This document shows, one piece after another, positions 19,137-21,379 of a DNA stretch of 21,379 bases. The notes below the pieces were generated by a model that made no database searches, was not told the origin of the DNA, and saw only the letters and a list, made by a program, of their open reading frames with translations. Each line of letters begins with the position of its first letter. Within the stretch, counting starts at the first letter, position 1. The stretch spans positions 1 to 21,379 of the forward strand of contig PFPF01000017.1 in assembly GCA_002792915.1 (NCBI GenBank), in the 5' to 3' direction. Both the position numbers and the translations under genes were made by a program. The DNA is from Candidatus Micrarchaeota archaeon CG_4_10_14_0_2_um_filter_60_11 (GTDB lineage Archaea; Micrarchaeota; Micrarchaeia; Norongarragalinales; Norongarragalinaceae).

Positions 19137-20148
19137 AGAAGCGCGTGCGGCCCTTGTCGTTCTGCTCTTCGGCAACGAGGAAACCGTTCTCCACGAGCCG
19201 GTCCAGGTAAGTGCGGATGCTGCGCTCGCCCAGCTCCATTCCCTGCTTTTCCGCAAGCGCGTAAACGTCCCCGGATTTTTTGCCCTTGCCGATTATTTGC
19301 ATCAATTCTTCCTCGACGCCCGACAATCGCGACATTTTCTTTTCGACCGACGGGTTGGTTGCACCGCCCGGAACGTCCTTTTCTTCCACGCGGTTGGCGT
19401 TCCTCGCTTCGGCACGCCTTCCCGCGCCCAGCAGCAGTTGCAGCGCCACGCGCGCGTCCCCGCCTTCTTTTGCGGCGCGCGCGGTGCATATTGCTATGAC
19501 TTCGTCCGCAACCGCTTTTGGCGCGAACGCTTTCGCCGCGCGCTCGGTCACTATCTTGCGCAGCTGCGTTGGCGTGTACGGCTTGAATTCCAGCCTTCCG
19601 GCGGTGAACGCCGCGCGCACGCGCTCGTCAAGCTTTTGGAAGGCGTCGGCGGCGTTCGTGATGCAAATGACGCCCGTGGAAAAGCCGTGAAGTTCGCGGG
19701 TGCGCGTCAAGTCGTACAACACGCTTCCCTCGCCTCTCGCGAGCAGCTGGTCCACTTCGTCCAAGACGACTATCGGCACTATTCCTTCCTTTCGGCAGGC
19801 TTGCGCGATTCGCTGGAACACCTCGTCCGCCGCAAGCCCCCGCCTGGGCAGCGCCTCGCCAACGCACCTCGCCAGCTCGGCAAGCACGCTTTGCCGCGTG
19901 TACGACTGCCAGCAATTAACGAAAACCGGCTTTGCCTTGCTCGACTCTTCCAGCTGCCTGCACGCGTAGCGCACGCACGCCGTTTTCCCGACGCCGGTCC
20001 TGCCCTGGATGAACAGGGGCTGGGGCGCGCCGCCCGTAACCGCGGGCTTCAAGGCAAACCGTATTTCCTCGAGCTCGGCATCCCTGCCGGGCAATCGCTC
20101 GGGGAGATAGTCCGCTTCTAGCGCTTCCAACGAACGGAAAACGGGCAT
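19123..20148 (-). CDS. cdc6: Orc1/Cdc6-type replication initiator
   Basis: AAA+ origin-binding ATPase that also helps load the MCM helicase. The N-terminal segment (PERLPGRDAELEEIRFAL) is typical. Walker A is GRTGVGKT (49-56), Walker B VVLDEVDQL (127-135), sensor 1 ICITNAAD with N165, and sensor 2 GDARVAL with R233. The C-terminal winged helix (about 270-341) contains SGDVYALAEKQGMELGERS and RTYLDRLVENGFLVAEEQ. At 341 residues it is shorter than the usual 380-420. The ATG is about 28 bases from a TATA-like box, implying a leaderless mRNA. No origin-recognition-box repeats are visible in the 38 bases upstream, so an origin here is not supported. Confidence 0.94.
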   Translation of the reverse strand: MPVFRSLEALEADYLPERLPGRDAELEEIRFALKPAVTGGAPQPLFIQGRTGVGKTACVRYACRQLEESSKAKPVFVNCWQSYTRQSVLAELARCVGEALPRRGLAADEVFQRIAQACRKEGIVPIVVLDEVDQLLARGEGSVLYDLTRTRELHGFSTGVICITNAADAFQKLDERVRAAFTAGRLEFKPYTPTQLRKIVTERAAKAFAPKAVADEVIAICTARAAKEGGDARVALQLLLGAGRRAEARNANRVEEKDVPGGATNPSVEKKMSRLSGVEEELMQIIGKGKKSGDVYALAEKQGMELGERSIRTYLDRLVENGFLVAEEQNDKGRTRFFKPR

Positions 20149-20171
20149 GCTGACTGATGGAACGCCGTGTA

Positions 20172-20180
20172 ACTATTTAT
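20172..20180 (-). promoter_or_regulatory. TATA-like box for orc1/cdc6
   Basis: ATAAATAGT on the minus strand is centred about 28 bases before the ATG at 20148, in the 38-base gap behind the upstream lipoprotein gene. Confidence 0.5.
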
Positions 20181-20186
20181 GCGCTT

Positions 20187-21223
20187 TCACGCGCACAACT
20201 GGTCGGCTTGCAGCTCCTCTATCGTGCACGCATGCGACTCGAACAGGTCCTCGCAATGGCAGAACGTGCCCGCCTTGAACAGCACTATCGCAGATTCCTT
20301 CACCGTGGTGCCGAAGAACAGCACTTTTTCGCCAGTAGTTCCCGTCTGCAAATAATTCTGGAGTTCCGCGCCCATCATGCTCTCGCCGCCGCCCTCGGCG
20401 GTCAACGCGAGCACGAACATGCCCGGCTCGATTGTTCCGCCGAAGTATTCCGGCGTTGCCTCGAGCGCGGTCGAGTCGAGCGGCGCGTCCGCCTCGTTCA
20501 GGTAGTGGGTGGAATACGCGTTCTTGTCCACGGCGACGCGGTACAGGTAATCCTGCGGGCTGCCCGCCTGCGCCCATTCCACGCCGAAGCCCGCGGTGGA
20601 CTGCGTCGAGCCGTAAACCGGGTTGCTTACTTGGAAGCCGGGCAGGGTGAGCGTGTGCGTCCCGTCGACGACTCCGTCGCCCTCGACGTCTATTTTGAAA
20701 GTGTATTCCCCGCCCTGCTTGAGCGTTTTCGCGCTTGCCACGAAGCGGGCTTCGCTGTCGTCCTTTGAAGTCGACTTTACCATCCAGAACATGTTCGGCA
20801 AGCCGTCCGCTTCCGCCTGCGCCGCTTCCCCGTATTCCAGCGTTGTTTCAGTCCCGTCGGGCGCCACTACCGTTACCAATGCGTTTTCAGGGTGCTCGAT
20901 TGGCGTTGCCGCAACGAAGCCGTCCGTCACGTTGGAAAGCCCCACTTCGGCCGCGAACGCCTCGGTCTCGTTGTCGTGCATCACGCCGTCCTCGCCTACG
21001 TGCACCTGCTCGTGGTACTGCAAAAGCGTCACGCTCGCGCGGTAAACCGGGTGCGGCGTGGCTTGAACAGTTGCCGCGGGTTCCGAGGCGGCAGCCGACG
21101 GTTCGGCCGAAGGCGCGGCGATTGACGCCTCGAGCGTGGCGTGCTTGACTGGCCCTGCGCTTCGGGCTGCGCAACGCAGCCGAACAACGCGAAAGCAGCC
21201 AGGATGAACAGTAGTTTTTTCAT
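20187..21223 (-). CDS. Secreted lipoprotein gene with an apparent frameshift, function unknown
   Basis: Two frames must be joined to give a sensible protein. From ATG 21223 the first frame encodes a lipoprotein signal peptide, MKKLLFILAAFALFGC, with lipobox LFGC, then VAQPEAQG. The second frame, open down to TGA at 20187-20189, continues PVKHATLEASIAAPSAEPSA, an Ala/Ser/Pro linker. A strand-rich domain of about 300 residues follows (ASVTLLQYHEQVHVGEDG, EYTFKIDVEGDGVVDG, FGGTIEPGMFVLALTAEGG), with a Cys-rich end (CHCEDLFESHAC). The switch is a -1 shift at or near the GGG at 21155-21153; one more G there would restore a single frame. The ATG is about 27 bases from a TATA-like box. The second frame stays open to 21350, but that start would give no signal peptide. 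The family is not recognised. Confidence 0.65.
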
Positions 21224-21245
21224 GAAGCCAGTAAACCGCGCGGGC

Positions 21246-21255
21246 GTTAATATTC
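21246..21255 (-). promoter_or_regulatory. TATA-like box for the lipoprotein gene
   Basis: GAATATTAAC on the minus strand is centred about 27 bases before the ATG at 21223, which supports the signal-peptide start and not a start further upstream. Confidence 0.5.
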
Positions 21256-21280
21256 GTTTTGCGGAATCGCGCGCGAACGG

Positions 21281-21288
21281 CTTTAAAC
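21281..21288 (+). promoter_or_regulatory. TATA-like box for the gene at 21310
   Basis: CTTTAAAC is centred 25-26 bases before the ATG at 21310, the same box and spacing as at other leaderless starts in the window. Confidence 0.5.
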
Positions 21289-21309
21289 CCCTCGCGCGCA
21301 AAACAAGGC

Positions 21310-21379
21310 ATGGCACACCATGAGAACCTTGAGAGACTCTTTGCAGGCACGATTGGGCACTATTCGCGTGTCCTAGAAG
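21310..21379 (+). CDS. Start of a further gene, truncated by the window end
   Basis: Twenty-three codons are visible, starting MAHHENLERLFAGTIGHYSR, with no stop before the window ends. The frame is supported by a TATA-like box at the leaderless distance. Too little is visible to name a family; the N terminus is charged and has no signal peptide. Confidence 0.55.
   Translation, partial: MAHHENLERLFAGTIGHYSRVLE

Noticed and set aside
20149..20186. Replication origin next to orc1/cdc6
   Set aside because: Only 38 bases separate the genes, with no repeated origin-recognition boxes and no extended AT-rich stretch. Origins are often near such genes, but the sequence gives no support here.
21224..21350. 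Upstream extension of the lipoprotein's second frame
   Set aside because: It would bypass the signal peptide, has no supporting promoter box, and overlaps the divergent promoter region.

Overview
The window is chromosomal DNA from an archaeon with high GC and very short intergenic gaps. Archaea-type genes fix the domain: GatDE, archaeal Elp3, Nep1, Rpp21, S19e, L31e, L39e, aIF6, prefoldin alpha, Orc1/Cdc6, archaeal CCA-adding enzyme, aEF-1beta and a RibL-type FAD synthetase. Small proteins, overlapping genes and intron-rich tRNAs with non-canonical intron positions would suit a DPANN lineage (Micrarchaeota or Diapherotrites-like), but that placement is inference.

Layout. 1-617 is the 3' part of srp54. 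647-2409 holds a candidate PD-(D/E)XK nuclease translationally coupled to a type IV prepilin peptidase. 2436-3800 is the CCA-adding enzyme. 3803-4588 (minus) is a Zn-ribbon protein, RibL and EF-1beta. 4644-4773 is an intron-containing tRNA-Arg(GCG). 4803-8860 (minus) is gatD-gatE followed by a membrane-anchored protein. 8951-9616 is an unrecognised gene split by an in-frame TGA. 9613-11968 (minus) is a secreted protein followed by elp3. 12020-13061 is thpR facing a CDP-alcohol phosphatidyltransferase. 13099-13253 is tRNA-Ile(UAU) with two introns. 13280-14526 is a HAD hydrolase and nep1, facing a small unknown gene. 15007-19136 is the translation and secretion block rpp21, S19e, PDCD5, L39e, L31e, aIF6, prefoldin alpha, ftsY. 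19123-20148 (minus) is orc1/cdc6, 20187-21223 (minus) a lipoprotein gene with an apparent frameshift, and from 21310 a new plus-strand gene begins and leaves the window.

How the genes work together. Much of the window serves tRNA and rRNA maturation: RNase P subunit, CCA addition (neither tRNA encodes CCA), U34 modification (Elp3), Gln-tRNA formation (GatDE), RNA 2H phosphoesterase (ThpR) and 16S rRNA methylation (Nep1). Srp54 and FtsY cover co-translational targeting. No mobile element, CRISPR array or defence island was seen.

The strongest observations are the tRNA introns. Both tRNAs carry an intron at the same T-loop position (59/60), each with a textbook bulge-helix-bulge, and tRNA-Ile has a second one at 37/38. 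Its UAU anticodon is rare in archaea. Almost every first-in-operon gene has its start codon about 25-28 bases from the centre of a TATA-like box, which implies leaderless transcripts. In two places one AT tract appears to serve two divergent genes.
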